A stretch of DNA of 45,482 nt, from assembly GCA_012522085.1 (NCBI GenBank), contig JAAYLE010000120.1, forward strand, positions 1-45,482, read 5' to 3'. The translations under genes were made by a program, and so were the position numbers. Positions 1 through 11,998 of the stretch are shown piece after piece. Numbering within the stretch: the stretch's first letter is position 1; each line of letters begins with the position of its first letter. The stretch comes from Bacillota bacterium (GTDB lineage Bacteria > Bacillota > Limnochordia > JAAZLZ01). The notes under the pieces are model-generated. The model saw only the letters and a program-made list of their open reading frames with translations, was not told the origin of the DNA and searched no databases.

Positions 1-114
1 CCGCATATTCTCAGCCCCAAAGTGTTACACTATCGGGCAGCGACCGTACATATGCTAAAGTAGGCTCGGTGAATGGAGGGATGAAAACAGTTCAGGCAAG
101 AAGGAGGATCAAGA

Positions 115-1119
115 ATGTATCAGATCAAGGGCTACACAGCAGCCCTGCTGGTAGTCTTTCTGTTCTGCAGCATGGTGATCCCCCTGGCAGCTTCGAAGCC
201 AACGGTGCTCCGCCCGGGGATGCGCGGCGCTGAAGTTGAGTCCCTGCAGTCTGCACTGCGGAAGGTGGGTTTTCCGCTGAAGGTCGACGGCATCTACGGG
301 CCGGAGACTACTAAAGCAGTCCAAGAGCTGCAAAGGCGCCAGGGTCTCCAAGTCGACGGGCTGGCTGGACCAGCCACCGGGGAAGCCCTGGAGGGACTGT
401 TGGCCAGCGAGAACCTAACTCATGTCGTTTCCCGGGGAGAGTGCTTGTCGGTCATTGCCCAAAGATACAACGTGCCCCTCAAGGATTTGATGGAGGCTAA
501 TAAGCTCGCCTCGTCAAAGATCATTGTTGGACAGAAACTGACTATCCCCCGGGCCCTGCCCGTCCAATCCAAGCCAAGCCAAATTGACTACACTGTCCAG
601 GGAAAAGACACCCTCTACGCCATCGCGCGCCGCTTCAACACCACGGTGACGGAGCTTCTGCGCTACAACAATCTGCCGAATCCGGATCGCTTGCAGATTG
701 GTCAAAAGATCACCATTCCTGTTAGGACCGGGCGCCTCCCAATGATCTGGCCGGTGCGGGGCCGGATCAGCTCAGGCTACGGGTGGCGGATCCACCCCGT
801 CTATGGCCGGAGGCACTTCCACGGCGGCATCGACATTGCGGTTCCTTCCGGAACGCCGGTGCGCGCCGCTGCCCCGGGGATCGTCAGCCGCACGGGATGG
901 ATGGGCGGCGGAGGGCTCGTAGTGGTGATCGATCACGGCGGCGGCATCACCACCTGGTATCTGCACAACTCCCGCATTCTCGTCCGCAAAGGCCAGCGGG
1001 TGCGCGGGGGCGATGTGATCGCCCGCTCCGGCGCCACCGGGGTGGTGACTGGCCCCCATGTGGACTTTCGGATTAAGGTTAACGACCGGACAATTGACCC
1101 TATGGCCTGGCTCCCTTAA
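115..1119 (+). CDS. Peptidoglycan-binding/LysM/M23-family peptidase-like protein (PG_binding_1 + 2 LysM + M23)
   Basis: Signal-like N-terminus, PG-binding repeat (LRPGMRGAEVESLQSALRKVGF), two LysM repeats (THVVSRGECLSVIAQRYNV; YTVQGKDTLYAIARRFNT), M23 region HFHGGIDIAVPSGTPVRA. RBS AAGGAGG at 101-107. Terminal motif is GPHVDF rather than GPHLHF. Confidence 0.9.
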   Translation: MYQIKGYTAALLVVFLFCSMVIPLAASKPTVLRPGMRGAEVESLQSALRKVGFPLKVDGIYGPETTKAVQELQRRQGLQVDGLAGPATGEALEGLLASENLTHVVSRGECLSVIAQRYNVPLKDLMEANKLASSKIIVGQKLTIPRALPVQSKPSQIDYTVQGKDTLYAIARRFNTTVTELLRYNNLPNPDRLQIGQKITIPVRTGRLPMIWPVRGRISSGYGWRIHPVYGRRHFHGGIDIAVPSGTPVRAAAPGIVSRTGWMGGGGLVVVIDHGGGITTWYLHNSRILVRKGQRVRGGDVIARSGATGVVTGPHVDFRIKVNDRTIDPMAWLP

Positions 1120-1155
1120 AGGTGTATAATGGCTGTAGAATCTAGGTGATGTGAA

Positions 1156-1827
1156 ATGTCGCTTGCCGTTTCAATGCGAGGGGGCGCCTTCCGGTACGGA
1201 CGGCACATCCTTTGGGAAGGAATCGATTTTAGGCTTACCCGAGGGGAATTCGTCGGGTTAATGGGCCCCAACGGCTCCGGCAAGAGCACCCTGCTCAAAG
1301 TTGTGCTGGGACTGCTCCCCCTCGCCCAGGGCGAGCTGATCGTATTGGGCTCCGAGAAGGTCCCCCGGACCAGGATCGGCTATCTTCCCCAGGGTCAGCC
1401 AGAGAGGTTCAGCTTCTCGCCCCTGGTGAAAGATGTTGTCCTCATGGGGATGTACGGTTCGTTGGGACTGCTTCGTTTCCCTGGGAAAGAGGAGAAGCGC
1501 AAGGCATGGGCGGCCCTCGATCAGGTCGACATGTTGGCTTACAAAGACGAACCCCTGAGTCATTTGTCAGGGGGTCAACAGCAACGGGTTTTCATTGCCC
1601 GGGCCATTGCCGGCGGCAAAGAGCTGCTCCTCCTCGATGAACCGACCAACCGGGTGGACCCGACCAGCCGGAGCCTCATCATCCAGGCTCTCCTTCGCAT
1701 CCGGGAAAAGAGCGGGGCCGGGGCCATCATCGTCAGCCACGACCCGAACTTCCTGCAAGCAACAACCCACCGGGTCCTTTGCCTTAACGGCTCCCTCGCC
1801 GACGGAAGCTTGCCGCCGGGTGGGTGA
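1156..1827 (+). CDS. ABC transporter ATP-binding protein (metal-type/ZnuC-like)
   Basis: Walker A GPNGSGKST, signature LSGGQQQR, Walker B LLLLDEPT, H-loop VSHD. Confidence 0.9.
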   Translation: MSLAVSMRGGAFRYGRHILWEGIDFRLTRGEFVGLMGPNGSGKSTLLKVVLGLLPLAQGELIVLGSEKVPRTRIGYLPQGQPERFSFSPLVKDVVLMGMYGSLGLLRFPGKEEKRKAWAALDQVDMLAYKDEPLSHLSGGQQQRVFIARAIAGGKELLLLDEPTNRVDPTSRSLIIQALLRIREKSGAGAIIVSHDPNFLQATTHRVLCLNGSLADGSLPPGG

Positions 1828-3046
1828 AGCTCCCGATGCGAAGGTGGGGATGCTTCGCCTTCAGACGCCTTATCAGTCCCTGGATCCCCAGGGTCTTTTC
1901 CCTCATGGGGAATGCTTCCGCCAGCCAGCCGGGATCTGCGCTCAGGTTGCGCAATTGAACCATCTGGATGCCCGTTTCCCCGATGAAATCCACCAGTGCC
2001 CCGACTTCCTCGCGCCTATCAGTAAAGCCAGGGAAGGTCAGCAGATTCAAACTGACCACCACGTCCTGGGACCTGGCCAGGCGGATCGAGTTGGCAACAT
2101 CCCTCAGGGCATAGCCCCGCGGCCGATGATAGGCGTTGAAATTTTCCTCCCGGGCGCTAAAAAGGCTCACCCGCATCGAATCCAGCCCCGCATCGACCAA
2201 TCGGGCCAAATCCGCGGCGCTGCCCCCATTGGTGTTGATATTGATCGTTCCCCGATGGGTTCGGCGGCGAATGTCCATCACGGCCTCGGCCAGAAGCCTT
2301 GATTCGAGGCTCGGCTCACCCTCGCACCCCTGCCCGAAACTGATGATCCCATCCCGGGCCCGGTCTAAGTGACGGGCGGCCAGTTCAACGATCTCTTCTT
2401 TGTTGGGAGTGAAGCCGATCCTGCTGTGGGGCGCCGGGGGAACATCCCCTTCCTGTTCGGAGATGCAGCCAAGGCAGCGGGCATTGCACCGCCTTGAGCT
2501 GGGAATGCCGGCCTCCCACCGCTCATAGAACAGATTCTGGGCGGTGAAGCACTGGTAGCGCAAGGCACACCCCGATAGGTGTTCAATCAGTCGGTTGTCC
2601 GGAAAAAGCCTTTGCATCCTCGCGATGCGACGGGGCAGGGTCTCCGTATTGAAAAAGCGGGGAGACCAGCGGTAGCGCAAGTCGTCGATGGGCAGGGCGG
2701 CCGCGTACAGTCGGCCGCGGCAGGCGCCAACAGCGGTATAACCGAAAAAGGGGAGCTGGAGAGGGTCTTCCAGGGTCTTGTACGCGGGAAGCAGGGTCCG
2801 GACGTAGCCTGCAGGCAATAAGGCGCCGACGGCCCACTTGGACTCGCCAGCGGACCGTATCCGCCCTGAAGAACGCTCCCGGCCAACGGCGGCCCGGCCG
2901 GGGAGGACGACCATGCTTGCCCCCGGAGGCAGCGGAACTACCTGGCCAAGCTCCAAAAAAGAGGGCCCGTTACGGCCCACCGCAATCAGTTTATCATCTA
3001 TGTACATGCGGCCCGCCTCATCGGCGTAGACTACGGAAAGCGCCAT
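1784..3046 (-). CDS. Radical SAM protein of unknown substrate
   Basis: CxxxCxxC motif (CNARCLGC) followed by SAM-barrel-like segments (SFGQGCEGEPSLE, INTNGG, MRVSLFSA); roughly 150-aa N-terminal extension. Confidence 0.85.
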   Translation of the reverse strand: MALSVVYADEAGRMYIDDKLIAVGRNGPSFLELGQVVPLPPGASMVVLPGRAAVGRERSSGRIRSAGESKWAVGALLPAGYVRTLLPAYKTLEDPLQLPFFGYTAVGACRGRLYAAALPIDDLRYRWSPRFFNTETLPRRIARMQRLFPDNRLIEHLSGCALRYQCFTAQNLFYERWEAGIPSSRRCNARCLGCISEQEGDVPPAPHSRIGFTPNKEEIVELAARHLDRARDGIISFGQGCEGEPSLESRLLAEAVMDIRRRTHRGTININTNGGSAADLARLVDAGLDSMRVSLFSAREENFNAYHRPRGYALRDVANSIRLARSQDVVVSLNLLTFPGFTDRREEVGALVDFIGETGIQMVQLRNLSADPGWLAEAFPMREKTLGIQGLIRRLKAKHPHLRIGSFTHPAASFRRRGSR

Positions 3047-3055
3047 ATCTTCCCC

Positions 3056-4219
3056 CTAGCGAATCAGGTATTTATAGGGGTCAACTGCTTTCGCCCGGTA
3101 GCGAATCTCGAAGTGCAGATGGGGGCCGGTGGAATTTCCCGTATTCCCGCTGCGGGCGATGATCTGGCCGCGTTCCACCCTGTCTCCCGCTGAGACCAGG
3201 AGCTTCGAATTGTGGGCATACCTGGTCTCGACGCCCTTGCCGTGGTCGATAATCACCAGGTAGCCGTAGCCGCCTCTTCGCCCGGCGAAGGTCACCCGCC
3301 CTGCAGCGGCGGCCCGGATGGGCGTGCCAGTGGGAACGGCGATGTCTAGACCATAATGCATCCTGCCCCACCGCATCCCGAAGTGGGAAGAAAGCCTGCC
3401 CTTGACTGGCCAGGAAAAAGCCCGCTGGAGGACGCCGTTGCGCACCAACTGGTAGCGCTGGACCAGTTCCCTGGCTCCAGGGATGATGAGCTGCTGACCT
3501 ACCTGTACGCTGTTGGGGTTAGCAATCTCATTGGCCTCGGCGATCTTTTCGTACCCGACATTGTACATGCGGGCGATATCCCACAGGGTCTCTCCCTTCT
3601 CCACCTGATGCAGAACGCCGACAACGGTCAGTATGGAGAGCTTTTGTCCAACCGACAGCCGGTGGACATTGCTCATATTGTTAATCTGGGCAATGGTATT
3701 GACATCAGTCCCGTAGGCCTTTGCAATATCCCACAGGGTTTCTCCGGACTGGACGATATGGGTGAGGACTTGGGGCTTAGCAGGAGGAGGCGGCTCTTCT
3801 GGCTTTGCCTCTTCCTCAACCGGCTCTTCAACCGGTTCCTCTACGGGCCCCGCAACGATCTCATCATCTAAGGGCAGCTCCGGCTCCTCCGTCAGCTGAA
3901 AAGCCATCGGCACCAACTGCAGATCGGCAGTCTGGATCGCCCCATCTGCCCGCCAGGCCGGCGCGTCGATGCCCAGAAGCGAACTCCGCATAGCAATTTG
4001 ATCATCCCAAGAAGCACCGCCAGCGGCGGACCCATCAATGCCCAGCAAAACTGCTTCTTCCAGCTGGGATTGCTTAAAGTTAGAAATGCCCCCTCCCACA
4101 GTGACGGTGAGGCAAAGGGCCATCAGTATCAACCTAGCCAACGGACGGCTGCGGCTTTCACGTAACGGTTCCACGCCGTGCTTCCTTCCCTTCCGCTGGT
4201 GGGCAGCGAAAGTTTGCAC
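3056..4219 (-). CDS. LysM-domain M23-family metallopeptidase
   Basis: Two LysM repeats (THIVQSGETLWDIAKAYGT; HQVEKGETLWDIARMYNV), intact M23 motifs MHYGLDIAVPTGTPIRA and GPHLHFEI. Confidence 0.92.
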   Translation of the reverse strand: MQTFAAHQRKGRKHGVEPLRESRSRPLARLILMALCLTVTVGGGISNFKQSQLEEAVLLGIDGSAAGGASWDDQIAMRSSLLGIDAPAWRADGAIQTADLQLVPMAFQLTEEPELPLDDEIVAGPVEEPVEEPVEEEAKPEEPPPPAKPQVLTHIVQSGETLWDIAKAYGTDVNTIAQINNMSNVHRLSVGQKLSILTVVGVLHQVEKGETLWDIARMYNVGYEKIAEANEIANPNSVQVGQQLIIPGARELVQRYQLVRNGVLQRAFSWPVKGRLSSHFGMRWGRMHYGLDIAVPTGTPIRAAAAGRVTFAGRRGGYGYLVIIDHGKGVETRYAHNSKLLVSAGDRVERGQIIARSGNTGNSTGPHLHFEIRYRAKAVDPYKYLIR

Positions 4220-4557
4220 CGTCCGGGTGCAGGCTATCGCTGCTCACTCCCTTGATTCGGGAAATGTTGCGCGCCTTTTACTTCCCTAAGGAACCTCTCG
4301 AAGTAACTCGGCATGGGTCGAAACTTGCAACACGATGTCATATTCCACATCTGAAGCCTGTTTCCTGCCGCTGAAGTGGAAATTTTGCTCAGCGGAGAGA
4401 AATGCGTCCTGTGATATGCTATCCATCCCTAAGCCGGTTTAGCCCTCTATCTTTGGATGTAAATCCTTCCAGAGCCTGCTTACATATTGGTTCAGCGTTT
4501 TCTAGAAAATGTCCTTCTTTCTTTAGAAAATAAACACAAAGATCAGGGCTGCGCGCA

Positions 4558-5832
4558 TCAATCATATCCCCTCAGGTTGTCCGCAAAGGGAGAGTTGATG
4601 ATGAGCTGCATGAATTCCTCGTTCTTCTTGGTGTGGGTCAATCGATCGATGAGCAGGTCCGTTGTTTCGGCGGTGCCCATGGAGCCTAGAGCCTTCCTCA
4701 AGATCCACATCGTCTCCAGCTCCGTCTCGGTCAAGAGGAGCTCTTCCTTCCTGGTTCCCGAACGGTAAATGTCCACCGCCGGGAAGATGCGCCGCTCGGC
4801 AAGCTTGCGGTCCAAGTGGAGCTCCATGTTGCCCGTTCCCTTGAATTCCTCATAGATAACATCATCCATGCGGGAGCCTGTTTCGATTAGGGCAGTCGCC
4901 AAGATCGTCAAGCTGCCCCCTTCCTCTAGATTGCGGGCGGCGCCGAAAAATCGCTTCGGACGGTGCAAGGCCGCAGGATCCACTCCGCCGGATAGAGTCC
5001 GGCCGCTAGGAGGCACCACCAGATTGTGGGCCCGGGCCAGGCGAGTGATGCTGTCCAGGAGGATGACCACATCCTTGCCATACTCCACCAACCGCTTCGC
5101 CCGTTCAAGGACCATATCCGCCACTTTGACATGGTTGTCCGGAGGTTGATCGAAGGTCGAGCTGACGACGACTCCCTTGACGGATCGCTCCATATCCGTC
5201 ACCTCTTCCGGACGCTCATCGATGAGGAGGACGATGAGCTCCACTTCCGGATGGTTGGTCGTCAAGCTGTTGGCAATTTTCTTCAGCACGGTGGTCTTGC
5301 CCGCCTTTGGCGGCGCGACGATCAAGCCCCGCTGCCCCTTGCCTAGGGGAGCGATGATGTCAATGAGGCGAGTAGCAATTTCCTTTGGGTCAAGTTCCAG
5401 ATGGAGGCGTTCATTGGGATAGATGGGGGTGAGGTCGTCGAAGTCCGGTCGCGTGATGGCCAGCTCCGCATCGGCCATGTTCACCGCCAGGACTCGCAGC
5501 AGGGCGTTATACCGTTCGTTGTCCTTTGGGGGGCGAATTTGGCCGAGGATGGCATCCCCCGTCCGGAGATTGAAGCGGCGAATCTGGGATGGAGAAACAT
5601 ACACATCGTTGGGACCGGGGGTGAAGCTGTCGACTCTGAGGAATCCGTAGCCGTCGGGAAGGACTTCGAGGATGCCTTCGGTCATCGTCAAGCCCTCTTT
5701 TTCCGTCTCGGCCTTGAGGATCTGCAAAATCAGCTCCTTCTTCCGCAGCCTCCCCGAGCCAGCTATGTCCAACTCCGCGGCGATCTCCTGCAGCTCATCG
5801 ATTGTCTTCCGGCGCAGTTCACCAATATTCAT
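4558..5832 (-). CDS. rho: Transcription termination factor Rho
   Basis: N-terminal Rho domain, GYGFLRV...[47 protein letters not shown]. Confidence 0.98.
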   Translation of the reverse strand: MNIGELRRKTIDELQEIAAELDIAGSGRLRKKELILQILKAETEKEGLTMTEGILEVLPDGYGFLRVDSFTPGPNDVYVSPSQIRRFNLRTGDAILGQIRPPKDNERYNALLRVLAVNMADAELAITRPDFDDLTPIYPNERLHLELDPKEIATRLIDIIAPLGKGQRGLIVAPPKAGKTTVLKKIANSLTTNHPEVELIVLLIDERPEEVTDMERSVKGVVVSSTFDQPPDNHVKVADMVLERAKRLVEYGKDVVILLDSITRLARAHNLVVPPSGRTLSGGVDPAALHRPKRFFGAARNLEEGGSLTILATALIETGSRMDDVIYEEFKGTGNMELHLDRKLAERRIFPAVDIYRSGTRKEELLLTETELETMWILRKALGSMGTAETTDLLIDRLTHTKKNEEFMQLIINSPFADNLRGYD

Positions 5833-5858
5833 CGTTATCAGCTCCTCGCTCTTGAGGC

Positions 5859-6713
5859 CTAAGCCCGGCGACTGCAGCCAAAGAGACGCATTTTTCTTTG
5901 GACCACCTCTTGCATGCGCTCCCTGGCCGGTCCAAGAATCCGGCGGGGGTCAATTTCATCCGGGTCCTCCTCGAGGACTTCCCGCACCCCCTGGGCAAAG
6001 GCCTGGCGAATTTCAGTGTCGATATTGATTTTGGTTATTCCTAATTCGATCGCCTGTCGGATGGCTTCATCGGAGAGTCCCGAGGCTCCGTGCAGGACCA
6101 AGGGGACATCAACCTGCCGATTGATCTCATCCAGCCGGGCAAAATCCAGTCTCGGCTCGCCCTTGTAGACCCCATGGGCAGTACCGATGGCAACAGCCAA
6201 GGCGTCTACGCCTGTTTCCTGTACAAAACGACAGGCTTCATCGGGATCGGTGAGGAAGGCGTCTGCCGCGGCCACCACGATGTCATCCTCTTTGCCGCCT
6301 ATCCGGCCTAGTTCTCCCTCAACCGAAACGCCCACGCAATGGGCCACATCGGCTACCCGGCGCACCAGCTCCACGTTCTCGGCGAAAGGCAGCTGCGACC
6401 CATCCACCATGACGGCAGTAAAACCTGCCCGGATGCAGCGGACGGCCTGCTCAAAGCTGGTTCCGTGATCGAGATTCAATGCCACCGGGACGGCGGCCTT
6501 AGCGGCAGCCGCCTGCACCATCGCGGTTATGTACTCCAGGCCCGCGTATTTAAGTCCCCCTTGGCTGGCTTGGATGATGACCGGCGAGCGTTCTGCTTCC
6601 GCTGCGGCAATGATCGCCTGCAGTATCTCCAAGTTGTTGCAGTTAAATGCCCCCACTGCGTAGCGCCCTTCCCGGGCCTTTTTCAGCAGCGGACCGACTG
6701 GTACTAGCGCCAA
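5859..6713 (-). CDS. fba: Class II fructose-1,6-bisphosphate aldolase
   Basis: [56 protein letters not shown]. Confidence 0.93.
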   Translation of the reverse strand: MALVPVGPLLKKAREGRYAVGAFNCNNLEILQAIIAAAEAERSPVIIQASQGGLKYAGLEYITAMVQAAAAKAAVPVALNLDHGTSFEQAVRCIRAGFTAVMVDGSQLPFAENVELVRRVADVAHCVGVSVEGELGRIGGKEDDIVVAAADAFLTDPDEACRFVQETGVDALAVAIGTAHGVYKGEPRLDFARLDEINRQVDVPLVLHGASGLSDEAIRQAIELGITKINIDTEIRQAFAQGVREVLEEDPDEIDPRRILGPARERMQEVVQRKMRLFGCSRRA

Positions 6714-6734
6714 TTGGCAAACCTCCTTTGAGTT

Positions 6735-7268
6735 CTATTCCTTGTGGAACGACCTGAGGATTCTCTCCACAGTCTTCAGGTCGGTCAAATTCCCCTCGGC
6801 CGCCATTGGGATGGTCAAACGGCTGCGGCAGCGGCTGCAGACCAGCTCAAGCCGATCAGGGTACAGTTCCACGTCCATCTCACCATGTCCACACTGGCAC
6901 AAAATCCCCCCTTGCAGAGCTAAATCACCAAGGATAGACAAGGCCTCGTCAACGAAGGGATGCAGATTAGACTCCCTCCCCAGGGTGAGCGGCGCCCCGG
7001 TCAACGGACAATACAGGTTGACTGCCTTGCCGCTGCATATGTCATCCATCGGAATACTCAGGAAGTGAAATCGCTCACAGATCAGACAAGCGACAAGGAA
7101 ATTGATCTGTCGTCGATGTTTTCTTACCCTGGCTACAGTCAATCCACAGGGACATGGAAGCGAAATAGTCCGGCCCTTGGGCAGGTCAAACAAAGAAAAG
7201 TCGCGGGTTGATCCTCTGCCACAATTGGGACAGCGAACAAAAAGGTCAAACTTGGTATTAATCAGCAT
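6735..7268 (-). CDS. Multi-zinc-ribbon protein of unknown function
   Basis: Repeated Cys pairs (CPNCG, CPCG, CQCG, CSRCRS). Start placed at MLINTKFDLF; the ORF track extends to 7358. Confidence 0.6.
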   Translation of the reverse strand: MLINTKFDLFVRCPNCGRGSTRDFSLFDLPKGRTISLPCPCGLTVARVRKHRRQINFLVACLICERFHFLSIPMDDICSGKAVNLYCPLTGAPLTLGRESNLHPFVDEALSILGDLALQGGILCQCGHGEMDVELYPDRLELVCSRCRSRLTIPMAAEGNLTDLKTVERILRSFHKE

Positions 7269-7465
7269 CCTTCGGGTGTCACCCTTATTGTCTTTATCAA
7301 CTGTGCGGTTGTATGGAAATCCCCACAGAACGCAGGAAGCATCCGGTGCGCAGGGCATTTAGGAGAGAGATCACCGGTTTGAAACCCAGCGGCAGACCCC
7401 GAGCAACTTCAAACAACCTTGATGTTCGCCAAGACCTGCCCTCTTTCCTCCCGACCTTGGTTAAT

Positions 7466-7951
7466 TCACTCAAGGCTGCTTAAGTTTTGGACGAGAAGGC
7501 GTCCGGAAAGCTCCAGCTTGACCGTAGCCGCCCACAAGCCGGGAGCCAGATTGGCCAAGGAAACCCGCTGCCACGGGCCGCCATTGATGGTTCTGGCCCA
7601 TGCATCCTCCCCTGCCACCTTAAGGAGCACGGTCCGATAGGGATTGTAAAGGTCTACCCGGCGCAAGTCAAGAGCTACCTTAGCATAAATGAGCTGCTCC
7701 CCCGCCACCGACAAGGCATCCGGTCCAACCCGGCAGCCTTCCCAAAAGACCCTCTGTTCATCATAGGGGAGCGCGACCAGATGGCCGTCCTCCGGGCGCA
7801 GCAGAACCCAGCCTTTTCCCCAGTCAACGACCTCGCCGATGACGCAGCCGGATGTCTCCCCCCAGGGGAAGACCTCCCCTTGCGGCTCCCAGGCCCAACC
7901 GACGCTAAACACGGCCGCAACAATCAACAAGCCCGCTATTAATCCCATCAA
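7466..7951 (-). CDS. Hypothetical secreted or membrane-anchored protein
   Basis: 161-aa ORF with hydrophobic N-terminus (MMGLIAGLLIVAAVFSVGWA), no competing conserved ORF. Confidence 0.55.
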   Translation of the reverse strand: MMGLIAGLLIVAAVFSVGWAWEPQGEVFPWGETSGCVIGEVVDWGKGWVLLRPEDGHLVALPYDEQRVFWEGCRVGPDALSVAGEQLIYAKVALDLRRVDLYNPYRTVLLKVAGEDAWARTINGGPWQRVSLANLAPGLWAATVKLELSGRLLVQNLSSLE

Positions 7952-8021
7952 GCCAGTCGCCCCCTTACTTATTCAGTAACATTATGGGCAAAAAGCTAGC
8001 TGATTATGAGCGGGCAGTGAG

Positions 8022-8055
8022 TAGAAAACAGCAGCCCCCGCCGGGAGGCGGGGGC
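8022..8055 (-). terminator. Rho-independent terminator downstream of the bifunctional nuclease-family gene
   Basis: Perfect 9-bp stem GCCCCCGCC/GGCGGGGGC (8034-8042/8047-8055), GGGA loop; on minus strand followed by TGCTGTTTTCTAC. Confidence 0.75.
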
Positions 8056-8073
8056 GCCAATCCTTGCTGCCGA

Positions 8074-8547
8074 CTACTTGGCAAAGTCCTGCGGCGTCAC
8101 GCTGTCAAGAAACTTGCGAAACTCCTCCAACTCCGTATCTTCCTCTTCCTTGTGAATGACCATCGCCTTGGCCGCCACTTCTTCGGAGATGAAAATGGGA
8201 GCGTCGGTGCGCAAAGCAAGGGCAATCGCATCGCTGGGGCGAGCATCGATGTCGATCTCCCCCTTAGCGGTCTTCAAATAGATGCGGGCGTAGTAGGTCT
8301 CGTCTTTCAGTTCCGTGATCACAACCCGACTAACCTTGGCGCCAAAACCGTCCAAAATATTCTTCAGCAGGTCATGCGTGATGGGGCGAGGTGGCTTGAT
8401 TCCCTCCATCTGAATGGTGATGGCATTGGCTTCCGCCGGCCCAATCAAGATGGGAATGAAGCCCCTCTCTTCGGCATCGGTGATCACCACTACAGGCATC
8501 ATAGTGTGTTGATCGATGCCCACTACCTTCACCTTCATCCTTACCAT
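8074..8547 (-). CDS. Bifunctional nuclease family protein (DUF151-like)
   Basis: MVRMKVKVVGID...PVVVITDAEERGFIPILIGPAEANAI...RPITHDLL..., ARPSDAIALALRTDAPIFISEEV typical of the family. Confidence 0.9.
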   Translation of the reverse strand: MVRMKVKVVGIDQHTMMPVVVITDAEERGFIPILIGPAEANAITIQMEGIKPPRPITHDLLKNILDGFGAKVSRVVITELKDETYYARIYLKTAKGEIDIDARPSDAIALALRTDAPIFISEEVAAKAMVIHKEEEDTELEEFRKFLDSVTPQDFAK

Positions 8548-8629
8548 GCACGCTCACCCCATTTCAAGCAATTTAGCGCCCCTACCTCCTTGCCCAGTCG
8601 ATTATATTATACCAAATCCCCGTCAGGGA

Positions 8630-10261
<1,632 letters not shown>

Positions 10262-10299
10262 TTACCTCGTTTCCGCAAGTTTCCCTTTGGACCTTTATT

Positions 10300-11979
10300 C
10301 TACATAATCTCTGGCGCAGATACCCCGAGCAGCTCAAGGGCATTAGCTAAGACTATCCGAACTCCCCTCACCAAAGTCAACCGGGCTGCTTGCAGCTCCT
10401 CCTCCTCGCCGATCACCCGGCAATGGGTGTAGAAAGAGTGGAACAGGGAAGCCAGTTCGTGAACATAATGGGCTATCCGATGGGGCTCCCTGCGCAAGGC
10501 CGCAGCTTCTACCTCCCCGGGGAAGGCGGCCAGACACTTAAGGAGCTCCTCTTCATGACCGGTAGCTAGAAGCGTCGCATCGATATCTCCCGGCTCAGGG
10601 AGGGCGATGCCCTTTTCCTCTGCCTGGCGCAGGATGCTGCAGATGCGAGCATGGGCATACTGAACATAGTAGACCGGATTGTCCGCCGTCTGCTCTTGGG
10701 CCAAGTCCAGGTCAAAATCAAGATGGCTTTCGGGGCTGCGCATCAGGAAAAAGAACCGTGCGGCATCCCGACCGACTTCCTCCACCAGCTCCGCCATCCC
10801 GATGAAAGTCCCCGTCCTCTTGGACATGCGCACCTGCTGGCCGCCCCTGAGGAGGTTGACCAACTGGAGGATGATCACCTCCAGATCCTCCTCATCCCGG
10901 CCTAAAGCCTGCACCGCAGCCTTCATCCTGGCGATGTATCCATGGTGGTCCGGACCCCAAATGTCGATTACCCGGTCAAATCCCCGCTCATACTTATCCC
11001 GGTGATAGGCGATGTCCGCCGCCAAGTAGGTGGGCTGGCCATCGCTGCGGACCAGCACCCGGTCCTTGTCATCCCCGTAGGCAGTGGAGCGAAACCACAA
11101 GGCCCCATCCTTTTCGTAGATATGGCCCCCTTGCTGCAGCTCCCGGACTACTGCCTCCACCCGCCCCGTCGCATGCAGATCCCGCTCCCTGAACCAGACA
11201 TCAAAGGTGACGCCAAATGCTTCCAAGTCTCGCCGCTGCCACTCCACCATCCGGTCCAACCCCTGCCGGCGGAAAAACCCAATGCGCTCCTCCGGCGACA
11301 TCTCGACCAGTTCAGGATGTTCATCGAAGAGCTCTTTGGCAACCTCCAACACATATTCGCCAGGATACCCATCGGGAGGGATCTCGGCCTCCTCCCCGCA
11401 CAGCTGGCGGAACCGGGCCTCCAAGGAGCGGGCAAATTGATCCGCCTGGCTGCCGGCATCATTGACATAAAACTCCTTGCTCACATCCTCCCCCACCGCA
11501 GCCAAAAGGCGGGCCAGGCAGTCGCCCACCGCCGCCGCTCGGGCATTAACCACATTCATCGGACCGGTAGGGTTGGCGCTGACGAACTCCAGCTGGATCT
11601 TCCTCGGCCTGTCGGTCCTCTTGCACCCATAGCGGGAGCCCCCGGCCAGAATTTCGGCCAGGAGCCGGCCCCACCAGTCCTGACTCAGATGAAAATTGAT
11701 GAATCCGGGGCCAGCGATCTCAACCCGCTCGATGGCGGCCTTCTTGAGATCCAACTTGTCCACCAACAACTCAGCCACCTTCCTGGGGGGCAGGCCAGCT
11801 TCACTGCTCAAGACCAAAGCCAGGTTGGTGGCCAAATGACCATGTTCCTTGGACCGGGGAGTCTCCAGGTGAACCTCTTGGACCGGCCCTACCTGCAAGA
11901 GCCCCTCGGCGGCACATCGATCGGCAGCAGCCTTCAAAGCTCCGGCGATCATGTCCCGCTGCTTCGCAATTACATCCAC
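10300..11979 (-). CDS. argS: Arginyl-tRNA synthetase
   Basis: VSANPTGPMNVVNARAAAVGD (HIGH-like region), DIWGPDHHGYIARMKAA, VRMSKRTGTFI, C-terminal anticodon-binding domain. Confidence 0.98.
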   Translation of the reverse strand: MDVIAKQRDMIAGALKAAADRCAAEGLLQVGPVQEVHLETPRSKEHGHLATNLALVLSSEAGLPPRKVAELLVDKLDLKKAAIERVEIAGPGFINFHLSQDWWGRLLAEILAGGSRYGCKRTDRPRKIQLEFVSANPTGPMNVVNARAAAVGDCLARLLAAVGEDVSKEFYVNDAGSQADQFARSLEARFRQLCGEEAEIPPDGYPGEYVLEVAKELFDEHPELVEMSPEERIGFFRRQGLDRMVEWQRRDLEAFGVTFDVWFRERDLHATGRVEAVVRELQQGGHIYEKDGALWFRSTAYGDDKDRVLVRSDGQPTYLAADIAYHRDKYERGFDRVIDIWGPDHHGYIARMKAAVQALGRDEEDLEVIILQLVNLLRGGQQVRMSKRTGTFIGMAELVEEVGRDAARFFFLMRSPESHLDFDLDLAQEQTADNPVYYVQYAHARICSILRQAEEKGIALPEPGDIDATLLATGHEEELLKCLAAFPGEVEAAALRREPHRIAHYVHELASLFHSFYTHCRVIGEEEELQAARLTLVRGVRIVLANALELLGVSAPEIM

Positions 11980-11998
11980 CGTATCCAGCTCCTTTAGC

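Noticed and set aside
4498-4509. Perfect palindrome TTTTCTAGAAAA downstream of rho
   Set aside because: Short and AT-rich; expected by chance at this scale and not a convincing terminator.
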